64,000 bases of DNA from Runella defluvii (GTDB taxonomy: Bacteria > Bacteroidota > Bacteroidia > Cytophagales > Spirosomataceae), in NCBI RefSeq assembly GCF_014195535.1, contig NZ_JACIBY010000006.1, positions 186,001 through 250,000 on the forward strand, in the 5' to 3' direction. Below are positions 35,329-44,669 of the stretch, one piece after another. The notes under the pieces were generated by a model, which worked only from the letters and a program-made list of their open reading frames with translations, ran no database searches and was not told where the DNA came from. The first letter of the stretch is position 1. The number at the start of each line of letters is the position of its first letter. The position numbers and the translations under genes were made by a program.

Positions 35329-35922
35329 CTATTTGACCGAAACCCCTCCCGAAACAATCATCTTCATGACGTCAGTACTCGATACGTTGTCGAGAATCTT
35401 GATGTTGGACTTTGCTACAATAAATAACTCTCCCGAAAACGCGTAAGAGTGTGGACAATAAACGGCTACGTACTCACTAAGCTCGAAGCTAGAAAGGTCG
35501 TTCTGCGTTATAAAACCCAGTTTTTTTAGGTCTGACTGCGGGTTGATTGTAATCAACACAGGTTGGTTAAACTTACGCTTGTCGCCCACAAACGCCGAAA
35601 TAAGGTCTTTGATAGAATAATATATCAAACTCACCAACGGCATTTTCTTCAAAATGCTTTCGCTAAAACTAAATACCGATTGGGGCACGAAGCGGGAAAA
35701 AATAAACCCTAAAAAAACAATGCTTGAGACGATAATCAACAGCCCCAGCCCTGGCAAATAAAGTGGATGCTTGGCATCGGTATGAATGTAGATGGGTAAA
35801 ATACTGTCTAAGTATGAAATTCCTTCTTTGATAATTAGGAACGTAAAATACGTGGGAGCAACAAGTACAAGCCCCCGTACAAAGTAGGCAAAAACCCGTT
35901 TTATGAAGCGATTTTGGAGCAT
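35329..35922 (-). CDS. DUF502 family membrane protein
   Basis: 197 residues; two hydrophobic segments at about 12-32 and 52-75 followed by a soluble beta-rich part. FVRGLVLVAPTYFTFLII, PGLGLLIIVSSIVFLGF and PLVSLIYYSIKDLISAF are typical DUF502 blocks. The family is widespread in bacteria and lacks an assigned function. It reads toward the polysaccharide cluster and has no same-strand partner within the window side shown. Confidence 0.85.
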   Translation of the reverse strand: MLQNRFIKRVFAYFVRGLVLVAPTYFTFLIIKEGISYLDSILPIYIHTDAKHPLYLPGLGLLIIVSSIVFLGFIFSRFVPQSVFSFSESILKKMPLVSLIYYSIKDLISAFVGDKRKFNQPVLITINPQSDLKKLGFITQNDLSSFELSEYVAVYCPHSYAFSGELFIVAKSNIKILDNVSSTDVMKMIVSGGVSVK

Positions 35923-36183
35923 TTTGAAATAAATAGCGAATTAGGGAAACTGCACTTTCCAAGGCTAATCACTATGAAATGTTATGAATTAGTAACTGCT
36001 ATTGGTCGAGGGAAGTTCCTTGTTGATACCCATGAATAAGATTCCTAAAATTTTCTACTTTCATTCCTAGTATTTTAAATTCATTCGTTTCATTTTTACA
36101 GGGTGTTAACTTTACCCCGTTAAAAGTACTTTCGTGCGCATACTTAGTTGTTTGGTGTACCGACATCTAAACCATTTAGTTCT

Positions 36184-36660
36184 ATGCCACGTAAACCCAA
36201 CCCTACTCACTCAGCCTATTACATGGGCTTATTGACAAGTCTTCTTGCTTGGGCAATAGAGGATTATCCCAAAAATAGGCCCACTGACAAAAAGTTGCTT
36301 CATTGGTTTTCGGAAAAAATTCCCCTTTGCCATCATTTGGGAAAAGTACCCACTCCTGAAGCCGCCAAAAAAAGTTACAGTAAGATGTGGAATAGCCCGT
36401 GGAATTGTTGTTTTGATACAACAACGCTTGATGGCTTGTGTAGAATTTTGGCTATGTCGCTACCGATATGCGACTTTAAAGACTACCAAACTTTCTTGCA
36501 GTGGGCAGGTGAAGTCCCCGAAGGAGTTGATGAAAACGAACTCGTACAAATTGCCCAAAAGATGGTGATTCGGGAATATCACGTTGAAAAAACGAAGGGT
36601 ATTTTTGAAACTACCGCAGAGAAGAATGCTGGTTTTGAACGCTTAGGCGTTGCTTCATAA
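36184..36660 (+). CDS. Unknown protein, 158 residues
   Basis: I do not recognise this protein. From the ATG at 36184 it is 158 residues, predicted soluble and mostly helical, without signal peptide. It contains Trp/Cys-rich stretches (SKMWNSPWNCCFD, AMSLPICDF, FLQWAGEVPEGVDENEL). A TTG-led extension to 36148 exists but lies in promoter-like DNA. A strong T-tailed terminator follows 27 bp after the stop, and about 260 bp of AT-rich noncoding DNA precede it, so it looks like a real single-gene unit. Confidence 0.65.
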   Translation: MPRKPNPTHSAYYMGLLTSLLAWAIEDYPKNRPTDKKLLHWFSEKIPLCHHLGKVPTPEAAKKSYSKMWNSPWNCCFDTTTLDGLCRILAMSLPICDFKDYQTFLQWAGEVPEGVDENELVQIAQKMVIREYHVEKTKGIFETTAEKNAGFERLGVAS

Positions 36661-36687
36661 ACAAGTCAAACTGAACATAAAAGCGAA

Positions 36688-36721
36688 GGGCGCTGCTGAC
36701 CCTCAGCAACGCCCCCTTTTT
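36688..36721 (+). terminator. Terminator after unknown gene
   Basis: GGGCGCTGCTGA (36688-36699) pairs with TCAGCAACGCCC (36703-36714) with one mismatch and a 3-nt loop, followed by CC and five T residues. The stop codon of the minus-strand mini-gene lies in its T tail. Confidence 0.85.
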
Positions 36722-36809
36722 ATGCTTTCTTAGGTTGCAACTTTTTGTATGTATATACGGCTGCACCCACTGCTAAAGCAACTGACAAGAGTTTGACGAC
36801 TTTTTTCAT
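36720..36809 (-). CDS. Possible 29-residue single-helix membrane mini-protein
   Basis: Reading frame ATG to TAA on the minus strand, too short for routine gene calling. The product begins MKKVVKLLSVALAVGAAVYT and ends in KKLQPKKA: a basic N-terminus, one hydrophobic helix of about 16 residues and a basic C-terminus, as in small inner-membrane proteins. It is framed by a terminator at its 3' end. No ribosome-binding site or promoter is convincing. Confidence 0.4.
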   Translation of the reverse strand: MKKVVKLLSVALAVGAAVYTYKKLQPKKA

Positions 36810-37068
36810 GGCTTTGACGGACGATTTAGAAATTAACAAAACAACTAATTTAGCTCAATTAACGGACTTTCTGCCTTGCTATTGTAGAAAAAACATCATT
36901 TCTGGTTTTTTCTCAATCACATTGCTTTTTGCACCTATTTTTACTTTAGACGGGAAAAAGTACAAAAAGGTTTAAAAAAAATCACAAAAATTTTACAGCA
37001 ACAAAAGTGCCAACTTTTTGGGCAAAATTATAGCGTAGAAATACGCATTTTGTTACCGAAAAATAACT

Positions 37069-38082
37069 TTAGAGCCGTTTTTGTAATTCTGAAAGGTGCT
37101 CATCCGTAAAATCAAGGTGCGTCACAAAGCGAACCAAGTGCTTCCCAAACGTCACGGCTCTGATGCCTTGAGAAGCAAGCTGAGCTACGTAGTCGGTAGC
37201 AAGGATGGTTTCAGGTAGGCGAAAGATGACAATATTGGTATCAATCGGATAAATTTCTTCTACTTCGGGGCGGCCTTTTAGTAGCTCTCCGATGGCACGG
37301 GCGCGAGCATGGTCTTGACGAAGACGCTCAACGTGGTGGTCGAGGGCATAAATTCCTGCGGCAGCAAGATAGCCCGCTTGGCGCCAGCCGCCTCCCATGG
37401 CCTTACGAGCTCGACGCGCTTGTTTAATAAAGTCTTTACTGCCTAACAACAACGACCCTACGGGGCAGCCAAGCCCTTTGGACAAACAAATACTGATGCT
37501 GTCGAAAACTTGCCCGTATTGGAGCGGAGTTTCGCCCGTTTCGACGAGGGCATTAAATAAGCGAGCTCCATCTAAATGAAGTGCCAAACCATGTTGGGTA
37601 CAAACGTCTTTAATAGCTTCAATTTCGCTGAAACTGTAATAACAACCGCCGCCTTTGTTCATGGTATTTTCGAGGGAAACCAACCGCGATACGGCCGCGT
37701 GTACGTCGTCGGGGTTGTTGATGGCATCTCGTACTTGTTGCGCAGAGATGCGCCCCTTGTCGCCGTCTAACAGTTTGACTGAGCTCAACGAGTTGAGCGC
37801 GATGCCACCGCCTTCGTACAAATAAATATGCGAAAGTTTGTCACAAATGACCTCCGTGCCAGGGCGAGTGTGCACACGTATTGCCAATTGATTGGTTTGG
37901 GTTCCTGAACTACAAAAAAGCGCCGCTTCCATACCAAATAAAGCTGCTACTTTTGTTTCCAACGCATTAACGGTGGGGTCGTCACCGAAGACATCGTCAC
38001 CGACTTCGGCGGTAAACATGGCTTCAAGCATTGCTTTGGTGGGTTTGGTAACGGTGTCGGAACGAAGGTCAATGGTAAGCAT
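37069..38082 (-). CDS. ltaE: Low-specificity threonine aldolase
   Basis: 337 residues of the PLP-dependent beta-eliminating lyase/threonine aldolase family. Splits L-threonine or L-allo-threonine to glycine and acetaldehyde. PLP lysine in [15 protein letters not shown]-terminal [11 protein letters not shown] and [24 protein letters not shown] for cofactor binding. Cytoplasmic. Starts 6 bp after the DUF2752 stop, third gene of the RDD - DUF2752 - aldolase run. The 259 bp beyond its 3' end contain a small GCGTA/TACGC hairpin (37034-37047) and otherwise AT-rich DNA. Confidence 0.93.
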   Translation of the reverse strand: MLTIDLRSDTVTKPTKAMLEAMFTAEVGDDVFGDDPTVNALETKVAALFGMEAALFCSSGTQTNQLAIRVHTRPGTEVICDKLSHIYLYEGGGIALNSLSSVKLLDGDKGRISAQQVRDAINNPDDVHAAVSRLVSLENTMNKGGGCYYSFSEIEAIKDVCTQHGLALHLDGARLFNALVETGETPLQYGQVFDSISICLSKGLGCPVGSLLLGSKDFIKQARRARKAMGGGWRQAGYLAAAGIYALDHHVERLRQDHARARAIGELLKGRPEVEEIYPIDTNIVIFRLPETILATDYVAQLASQGIRAVTFGKHLVRFVTHLDFTDEHLSELQKRL

Positions 38083-38088
38083 GATGAA

Positions 38089-38469
38089 TTAGTTTGTTGG
38101 AATTAAAAAATCAAATCCATTTAGGTTTCTAATAATCGTAAACAGGAAAAATATTCCTACGGCCAGGAGGACTACCCAGCGGCGGCGAAGATAATGAAAC
38201 GGACGGACATCGTCGAAAAGTTCGGCGTACAAAACCAAGCCTAAAAGTGGCAGAACCAAGAAAATGAGCGCATTGTCCTGAAATGCCCTACCAAACTCTC
38301 CGTGAAGTAGCGCATGAAACGCCCGTTGCCCACCGCAGCCCCAGCAATACAAACCCGTAGTTTTGTGAATGAGGCAAGGCGGCCCAAACGATTGAACAGC
38401 AGGATTATAATAAAAATAAAAAACGGTAATGACCAAGGCCGTTACCGTTAAAATGATTTTTTTTATCAT
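38089..38469 (-). CDS. DUF2752 membrane protein
   Basis: 126 residues with about three hydrophobic segments. The family signature is seen as [19 protein letters not shown], with CxxCGGxRA in the first extracytoplasmic loop. The family has no settled function. Its ATG overlaps the RDD stop codon (TAATG), so translation is coupled, and only 6 bp separate it from the threonine aldolase. Confidence 0.88.
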   Translation of the reverse strand: MIKKIILTVTALVITVFYFYYNPAVQSFGPPCLIHKTTGLYCWGCGGQRAFHALLHGEFGRAFQDNALIFLVLPLLGLVLYAELFDDVRPFHYLRRRWVVLLAVGIFFLFTIIRNLNGFDFLIPTN

Positions 38470-38948
38470 TAGGCTTCTCGAATGACTAAACTTTTGGCCG
38501 CTAAATCGTGCAAGGCTTGTTCCTCAGGGTTAAATAAAGGCCATAACCACAGCAGAAAACAAAAATGGCCTGAAATGTACTTAATCAGTGAACGAACTAA
38601 CGCTTGGCTAAACGTAAGGCGCTCTCCATTAGGGCCTACCACTTTTATTTTCATAATCATTTTGCCAAACGTGGCTTGCTTGCTTGAGCTTACCATAAAA
38701 GCATCGTAAACAAAGGGAGTAAAGATACTGGCTAAAATTAGAACGATAAGCCCAATGCCAAAAAGCCCCATCACGGCGGCCGTAGCTTCGTCGGAGCCTT
38801 CAAGGGCATCGGCAGAACTGAGACCAATCAGGGCAGCTAAGCCCCCAAAAGGAACGAGAATAAGGCTAAAAGCAATCCCGACAATAATACTATCAATGAT
38901 TTGGGCGACCAAGCGGTTGCCAAACCCAGCAAGTGGAAAGGTATTCAT
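38469..38948 (-). CDS. RDD family membrane protein
   Basis: 159 residues: FGNRLVAQIIDSIIVGIAFSL is the Arg-Asp-containing first helix of RDD proteins, with a second pair of helices and KMIMKIKVVGPNGERL near the middle. Small inner-membrane protein of unclear role, in some bacteria linked to cation exchange. First gene of a three-gene operon; coupled to DUF2752 by a 1-bp stop/start overlap. Confidence 0.88.
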   Translation of the reverse strand: MNTFPLAGFGNRLVAQIIDSIIVGIAFSLILVPFGGLAALIGLSSADALEGSDEATAAVMGLFGIGLIVLILASIFTPFVYDAFMVSSSKQATFGKMIMKIKVVGPNGERLTFSQALVRSLIKYISGHFCFLLWLWPLFNPEEQALHDLAAKSLVIREA

Positions 38949-38997
38949 GCAAATAGAGGTTTAGGGATGAAAGAAGTGAACTTATGCAAAGCAAGAG

Positions 38998-39032
38998 TTT
39001 TCTGGACAAAAAACAAGTTTTTATCCAGAAAA
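38998..39032. promoter_or_regulatory. 9-bp inverted repeat between RDD and GH5 genes
   Basis: TTTTCTGGA (38998-39006) and TCCAGAAAA (39024-39032) are exact inverse copies separated by 17 nt of A/T-rich DNA, in the 270-bp divergent region. Spacing suits either an operator or a leader hairpin; no transcription signal distinguishes them. Confidence 0.4.
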
Positions 39033-39218
39033 TAGACAAAAGAAAGCCTAGGTAGAGATTCAAAAAAAGATTGTCTTAAATGAGGTTAAAGAAAGCCAAA
39101 AACCCGTATATTTACCCCTAATCGCATTTTCCCCTACTTTTTAATGGCATTATTCTCTTCGCTGAAGATAGCGCAGGGAACGTATTTTTTATCTATTGTT
39201 CCATTAAGTTTTAGGTGT

Positions 39219-42179
39219 ATGAAAAACGCAATTGTACGTATCTTCGGAGTGTCTGCGCTCCTTTTCATTGTCCATTCTCTTGCTTTTGGACAATCCTCCA
39301 CTCCTTTGGCAGCCAACGGCCGCTTACAGGTAATCAACCGCCAGCTTTGTAACGAAGCAGGAACGCCCATTCAGCTGAGGGGAATGAGTTCGCACGGGTT
39401 GCATTGGTTTGACCAATGTTATAATTCTTCGGCCTTACAAACACTGGCCAACGACTGGGGCGCTGACGTATTTCGGGCAGCCATGTACGTGGACGAAGGT
39501 GGGTACATGAACAACAAAGTCGGTCTGCGCAACAAAGTCAACCAGTTGGTCGATTGGTCGGCTCAGTTTGGGATGTATTGCATCATCGATTGGCATATTC
39601 TGAACCCTGGTGACCCTAACCTGCACACCGCCGATGCCATTGAGTTTTTTCAGTTAATGGCGCAGCAGCACGCGGGTAAAAAACACGTTATTTACGAAAT
39701 CTGCAATGAACCCAACGGCGTCAACTGGTCGTCGGTCAAAAGTTATGCTGAGCAGGTCATCCCAGCCATCCGTCAGTACGACCCCGACGCGATTATTTTG
39801 GTGGGTACACCTTCGTGGAGCGGTTCGCCAGGCGACGTCCGTTCTAATCCACTGACGGGGTCCAACGCCCACAACATCATGTACACCTTCCACTTCTACG
39901 CAGGTTCGCATTATACCCAAAGCTACATCGACGATGTGATTAAAACGGTGCCTTTGTTCGTATCAGAATGGGGCACGAGTAATTATTCAGGCAACGGCGG
40001 GAACGATTACACCAACGCCCAAAATTGGGTGAGTTTTATGGGGGGCAATAACTCCTCTGGAATGAAAATTAGCTGGTGCAACTGGAGTTATTGCGACAAA
40101 GACGAATCTTCTGCGGCGTTGATGCCTGGAGCCTGTGGCAACAATGGCTGGAACAATACGAGCACGTCGGGAACGTGGGTCAAAGATAAAATCTTAAATC
40201 CTGCCGATAATTTTGGCCCTCCTACGCCTTTTGTCACGATTAGTAGCCCTGCCAACAATTCGACGGTGACGATTGGTGCCAATTTGACCATTACGGCCAA
40301 CGTGGGAAATGCCACCGCCACCGTGGTAGAGTTTTACGATGGTACGACCAAACTGGGCGAAGATGCCACCGCCCCGTATTCATTGACCCTGTCGAACATC
40401 CAAGCAGGAACGTATAATTTAACCGTAAAAGCGTTGCTTAATTCAGGCGTTCCACTGACGTCGTCGCTGGTGCAAGTGACGGCGATTCCTGCACCTAACC
40501 AACCGCCTACAATTACCCTTACAGCCCCCACCAACGGAACAACTTTTACGGCTCCAGCCACCATTTCGATTGCGGCCAATGCTGCCGACAGTGATGGTAG
40601 TGTCGCGAAAGTGGAGTTTTACAATGGTTCGACGAAACTGGGGGAAGATACCTCAGCGCCGTATAGTTTTGACTGGACGAACGTGGCCTCAGGCGCATAC
40701 ACGATTTCGGCTAAAGTGACTGACAACCAAAATTCGGTGGTAAATTCAGGCAGTGTAACCGTGTATGTAAATAGCCCTGGCAATCCTTCCGCAGACATCA
40801 TTGGGCCTGATTGCGTGAGTGCGAATGAAACAAAATTAGTTGAGCTAAATTCTATCAATCTACCCAACGCCAACAGTTTTTCATGGTGGTGTACGGGTTC
40901 TACCCAAAGCATTACGGCCGTTTCGGGGCAACCTTCAAAAGTTAATATCAATTTTGGGGCTAACTTTTCGGGCGGACAAGTGTGCGTTGGCGTCAATTAC
41001 TCGGCTGCGCCTTGGTACAAGCAGTTTTGTAAAACAGTGACACTCTGCACGGGACAACCTCCTGTCAATCAAGCCCCTTCGGTGAGTCTAACGGCTCCAT
41101 CGAACAATGCCTCCTTTACGGCACCTGCAACGATTGCGCTATTTGCCACTGCCGCCGACAACGACGGTAGTATTTCAAAAGTAGAGTTCTACAATGGAAA
41201 TACGAAGTTGGGCGAAGACCTGACGTCGCCGTACGAATTTAGCTGGGTAAACGTTGGCGCAGGTTCTTATAGCTTAACGGCCAAAGCGACCGATAACCAA
41301 GGCGCAACGAGCACTTCTTCGGCGGTATCGGTGACGGTAAATGCCCCAGTTGTCAATCAAGCCCCTTCGGTGAGTTTATCGGCCCCCTCCAATAATGCCT
41401 CTTTTACGGCACCTGCTTCCATCTCGTTGGCGGCGAATGCCTCTGATTCGGATGGCAGTATCGCCAAGGTGGAGTTTTACAGCGGTAGCACCAAGCTAGG
41501 CGAAGATGCCACCGCTCCCTACACCTTTAGCTGGGTAAACGTTGGGGCAGGTTCTTATAGCTTAACGGCCAAAGCGACTGATAACCAAGGCGCAACGAGC
41601 ACTTCTTCGGCGGTTTCCGTAACGGTAAATGCGCCCCCTACCACAACCGCTGATATTATTGGCGATGACTGTGCCGCCGTCAATTCAGTAAAACCGTTTG
41701 AGCTAAATGTCACCAATCGAGCCAACGCCACCAGCTATTCGTGGTGGAGTACGGGTTCGGTACAAAGTATTACCCCAACTTCGGGTCAGCCTTACAAGGT
41801 GACGATTAATTTTGGCCAATGGTTTTCGGGTGGCCAAGTTTGCGTAGGGGTAAATTATTCGGCTTCGCCTTGGTACAAGCAATACTGCAAAACGGTGAAC
41901 GTATGCGCCGCAGCAAGGGTAGCCGCCGAGGAGCTGGTATCTGCCGATGCGTTCTTGCTTTATCCTAACCCTACTCAAAATGTGTTTACGTGGGTGTCAG
42001 GCAAAAACGTCGAAACGCTCAAAGTATATGATATTTTAGGGCTAGAGCGCGTTGGACTTGAAAAAATAATGCGAGGTACAAAAGTGAGTTTTGGCGAGCA
42101 TTTATCGACGGGAATTTACCTGATTCGGGTGAATTACGAGGATAAAACGCATTTGACTCTAAAAGGGATAAAACAATAA
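39219..42179 (+). CDS. GH5 cellulase with four Ig-like modules and T9SS sorting domain
   Basis: 986 residues from the ATG at 39219, which begins a signal peptide (MKNAIVRIFGVSALLFIV...); the 25 upstream codons are rejected. GH5 barrel at about 30-335: acid/base Glu164 in EICNEPNG and nucleophile Glu250 in FVSEWGTS, as in endoglucanases. Then Ig-like (Big_7 type) modules 1 and 2, an ~85-residue cysteine-containing module, Ig modules 3 and 4, and a second copy of that module. The last ~75 residues (LYPNPTQNVFTW ... STGIYLIRV) are a type IX secretion Por sorting domain, so the enzyme is secreted or attached to the cell surface. Confidence 0.93.
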   Translation: MKNAIVRIFGVSALLFIVHSLAFGQSSTPLAANGRLQVINRQLCNEAGTPIQLRGMSSHGLHWFDQCYNSSALQTLANDWGADVFRAAMYVDEGGYMNNKVGLRNKVNQLVDWSAQFGMYCIIDWHILNPGDPNLHTADAIEFFQLMAQQHAGKKHVIYEICNEPNGVNWSSVKSYAEQVIPAIRQYDPDAIILVGTPSWSGSPGDVRSNPLTGSNAHNIMYTFHFYAGSHYTQSYIDDVIKTVPLFVSEWGTSNYSGNGGNDYTNAQNWVSFMGGNNSSGMKISWCNWSYCDKDESSAALMPGACGNNGWNNTSTSGTWVKDKILNPADNFGPPTPFVTISSPANNSTVTIGANLTITANVGNATATVVEFYDGTTKLGEDATAPYSLTLSNIQAGTYNLTVKALLNSGVPLTSSLVQVTAIPAPNQPPTITLTAPTNGTTFTAPATISIAANAADSDGSVAKVEFYNGSTKLGEDTSAPYSFDWTNVASGAYTISAKVTDNQNSVVNSGSVTVYVNSPGNPSADIIGPDCVSANETKLVELNSINLPNANSFSWWCTGSTQSITAVSGQPSKVNINFGANFSGGQVCVGVNYSAAPWYKQFCKTVTLCTGQPPVNQAPSVSLTAPSNNASFTAPATIALFATAADNDGSISKVEFYNGNTKLGEDLTSPYEFSWVNVGAGSYSLTAKATDNQGATSTSSAVSVTVNAPVVNQAPSVSLSAPSNNASFTAPASISLAANASDSDGSIAKVEFYSGSTKLGEDATAPYTFSWVNVGAGSYSLTAKATDNQGATSTSSAVSVTVNAPPTTTADIIGDDCAAVNSVKPFELNVTNRANATSYSWWSTGSVQSITPTSGQPYKVTINFGQWFSGGQVCVGVNYSASPWYKQYCKTVNVCAAARVAAEELVSADAFLLYPNPTQNVFTWVSGKNVETLKVYDILGLERVGLEKIMRGTKVSFGEHLSTGIYLIRVNYEDKTHLTLKGIKQ
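41239..41632 (+). repeat. 288-bp tandem duplication in the cellulase gene
   Basis: About 90 bp starting AGCTGGGTAAACGTTGG at 41241 recur almost without change at 41529, so Ig modules 3 and 4 (96 residues each) are a recent duplication. The surrounding halves of the two modules have diverged more. Confidence 0.8.
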
Positions 42180-42211
42180 AAGAAGCGAAAGCAATGCTTT
42201 AATAACCAAAG

Positions 42212-42245
42212 CGCCTTCTCACATGGGCTGATATGCGAGAAGGCG
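42212..42245. terminator. Terminator between GH5 and GH28 genes
   Basis: CGCCTTCTC (42212-42220) pairs with GAGAAGGCG (42237-42245) across a 16-nt loop and is followed by TTTGGGTT. It serves the GH5 transcript and, read in reverse, the convergent GH28 transcript. Confidence 0.65.
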
Positions 42246-42271
42246 TTTGGGTTGGCGTTTTAAAGGCCGCT

Positions 42272-43861
42272 TTATTTGAGCATAATTTCTTCGGCGGCCG
42301 TATTTTCGGTGGCAATGGGCTTGGCAAAACCTCTTAAATCGTTGTTTAACAACAATACATTTTTAACATTAGAAGCTTTGAGAAAGGACGCGGAGGTTGA
42401 AGCAAATTCGGGAAAACAATGAATTACTTTGATGGCCTGACAATTCCGCAGTTGCACAAATGCTTCGGCGTTGGGCGATACTACAGCACTTATTCCCTCT
42501 ACCGTCCCTTGTTGTACATTATCCAAAACCACCGCAGGACGGTCGTCGGTTTTCAAATAATTCAACTGAATGTTTTTCAGTGAAATAGCACGAGCATGTC
42601 GCACTTGAAAACCATAGGCATTGCTGAGGCCAAACTGCTCGGCATCGGGGTATTTTTTCTCATTTTCGAGCAATTGTTTTTGCGCATCGGCTAATGTGCC
42701 ACCACCCGAAAACGAGATAGAAATATTGGATAAATGCACATTTTCAATGGGGTGCTCAGGCAAACCCGCCAGCAAACAGCCCAAACGGGAAGCTCCTGTA
42801 GCTACCACATTAGAAATGTACACATTGCGCAATGCACCAACGGGGACATTTTCTTGGTCCTTTTTATAAGGCCGTGCCCGATTACCCAACCTCAAAAAAA
42901 TAGGTGCTTGTGGCCCCGAAATGCGGATATTATCAATGACAATACCGTCCAGTTCTCCACCATCGACGGTCGCAAGCGTAATCCCTGAATTACCTGTAGG
43001 GTTGCCGTAAATAGCGCGGTCAGAAACGATGGACGGCCGTACGATACAATTGGTGATGGCAATATTTTTGAACCCTCCCGACGACTCGGTACCGCACTTG
43101 ATGGCGTTGCAATGGCTGCTCAAAATACAATTGCTGATGACGACATTTTCGACAGGGTACTGATTCATGCTTTTGAGGGTAATGCCATCGTCGTCGCTAT
43201 CGCCAAGGCAATTGACAATCCGAACGTTTTTACAACCGTCGATGTCCATCATGTCGTTGTTTTTGTTGCTATGGTTGAATACCTCAATACCATCAATCAA
43301 CACTTCTTCACAATTCAAGTAGTGTTGCATCCAAAACCCCGAATTTCGCAAGTGTAATTCTTTGACGGTTAATCCCTTCACTTGTACAAACCAAAAAACA
43401 AACGGCCGTGCATTATAATTTTTGGGAAAAGCAGGTGAAGTATCTTTAAAAGCAGCCCCTTGGCCATCGATGATACCGTTGCCACGTAGGCTAATATTTT
43501 GGTTTCCCTCTGCATAAAACAGCGCAAAATGAATGTTATCATTGCTGTAATAAGGGATTTTGGGGGTAAGAACAGGGTACAACGAAATATCAGTCGCGCC
43601 CAAAATGGTCGTACCCGCAGGAATATCAAGCGTGACGTTGTCTTTCAGAAAAACGGTGGTTGTCAAATAACGGCCAGCGGGAAACCAGACCGTTCCACCA
43701 CCTTGGGCGGCACAATGGTCAACGGCCTTTTGGATGGCTTTGGTGTCCAGTGTTGTTCCATTCCCCTTCGCACCGAAGGTTTTAACGTTGACACTTCGCT
43801 CTTTTTGGGCAATTACAACTCCTTGATAAAGAAACAAAAACAGAAGAAAAAGACGATTCAT
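42272..43861 (-). CDS. GH28 polygalacturonase-like pectinase
   Basis: 529 residues with signal peptide (MNRLFLLFLFLYQGVVIA). Right-handed beta-helix: N-terminal GAKGNGTTLDTKAIQKAVD and AAQGGGTVWFPAGRY are typical of pectate-lyase-like/GH28 folds. The catalytic region shows GDSDDDGITLKS (Asp pair) and SSHCNAIKCGTES, with the usual GHG changed to SHC, as in rhamnogalacturonan-type members. Predicted periplasmic or secreted hydrolase of a pectin-like polymer. It lies 52 bp downstream of the TauE gene. Confidence 0.85.
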   Translation of the reverse strand: MNRLFLLFLFLYQGVVIAQKERSVNVKTFGAKGNGTTLDTKAIQKAVDHCAAQGGGTVWFPAGRYLTTTVFLKDNVTLDIPAGTTILGATDISLYPVLTPKIPYYSNDNIHFALFYAEGNQNISLRGNGIIDGQGAAFKDTSPAFPKNYNARPFVFWFVQVKGLTVKELHLRNSGFWMQHYLNCEEVLIDGIEVFNHSNKNNDMMDIDGCKNVRIVNCLGDSDDDGITLKSMNQYPVENVVISNCILSSHCNAIKCGTESSGGFKNIAITNCIVRPSIVSDRAIYGNPTGNSGITLATVDGGELDGIVIDNIRISGPQAPIFLRLGNRARPYKKDQENVPVGALRNVYISNVVATGASRLGCLLAGLPEHPIENVHLSNISISFSGGGTLADAQKQLLENEKKYPDAEQFGLSNAYGFQVRHARAISLKNIQLNYLKTDDRPAVVLDNVQQGTVEGISAVVSPNAEAFVQLRNCQAIKVIHCFPEFASTSASFLKASNVKNVLLLNNDLRGFAKPIATENTAAEEIMLK

Positions 43862-43913
43862 ACGGGGCTTTTTAACGTATAAATAGTACTCTTTCCGTAC
43901 TCAATCATACTAT

Positions 43914-44663
43914 TTAACGCATAAAAATCACCAACGCTCCTAACAATGTCAATCCCAAAATCACCCGACGGTAATTGTTATCTTGGATGATAGAAACGAT
44001 TCGGATGCCCACAAAAAAGCCCAGCACCAGCGCAGGCAGCAGCATCAAATTAAGCTGAAGGGTATCAAACGTGACATTGTGCCATACCAACACCTGAAAC
44101 GGAAGTTTGAACAAATTAATCACTAAAAACAACCAAGCGGCGGTGCCAATCAAATCGTTTTTGGAAAGACGAAGGGCTAAAAAATAAATCGTCGAGAGTG
44201 GCCCCGCCAGATTGCCCAGCATGGTCGTAAACCCCGTCACAATTCCCATCATAGCGGCAAACCACTTGCTGGTGGGAATAGGAGCCGATTTGCGGTATTC
44301 GAGCCAACTCATTACTCCCACAATGAGTAAGATGACAAAAGCCATAATTTTCTTAAAAACCGCCTCTTCCAGTATATTCCCAATATATACCCCCGACAAC
44401 ACCCCAAAAATAATCCAAGGTAACAGTTGCCAAAAGTATTTCCATTGGGCGTGGCGGTTATAGTACAAAACGGCCAAAATATCCGCAACACAGAGCATTG
44501 GCAAGACCACGCCCGTAGAAGCTTTTCCACCAAATACCAAAGCCATGATGGTCACGTTGAGCATTTCGACGCCTTTGAGGCCCGCTTTGGCCAAGCCAAT
44601 GATAAAAGCGCCCAAATAGACCAACGCCCAAAGTTGCCACGTAAAAGTCGAAGAGATGTCCAT
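43914..44663 (-). CDS. TauE/SafE family anion exporter
   Basis: 249 residues, about eight hydrophobic segments in two repeats (AFIIGLAKAGLKGVEMLNV, GIVTGFTTMLGNLAGPLSTIYF). TauE/SafE proteins move sulfite, sulfoacetate or related organic anions across the inner membrane. It starts 6 bp after the MFS stop and is probably in one operon with the MFS and ADH genes. Substrate unknown; an organic acid is likely. Confidence 0.9.
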   Translation of the reverse strand: MDISSTFTWQLWALVYLGAFIIGLAKAGLKGVEMLNVTIMALVFGGKASTGVVLPMLCVADILAVLYYNRHAQWKYFWQLLPWIIFGVLSGVYIGNILEEAVFKKIMAFVILLIVGVMSWLEYRKSAPIPTSKWFAAMMGIVTGFTTMLGNLAGPLSTIYFLALRLSKNDLIGTAAWLFLVINLFKLPFQVLVWHNVTFDTLQLNLMLLPALVLGFFVGIRIVSIIQDNNYRRVILGLTLLGALVIFMR

Positions 44664-44669
44664 TGTTTA

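Noticed and set aside
36745-36975. 76-residue frame opposite the mini-protein
   Set aside because: No domain, no start signals, and it runs through AT-rich intergenic DNA; the minus-strand mini-protein is the better reading.
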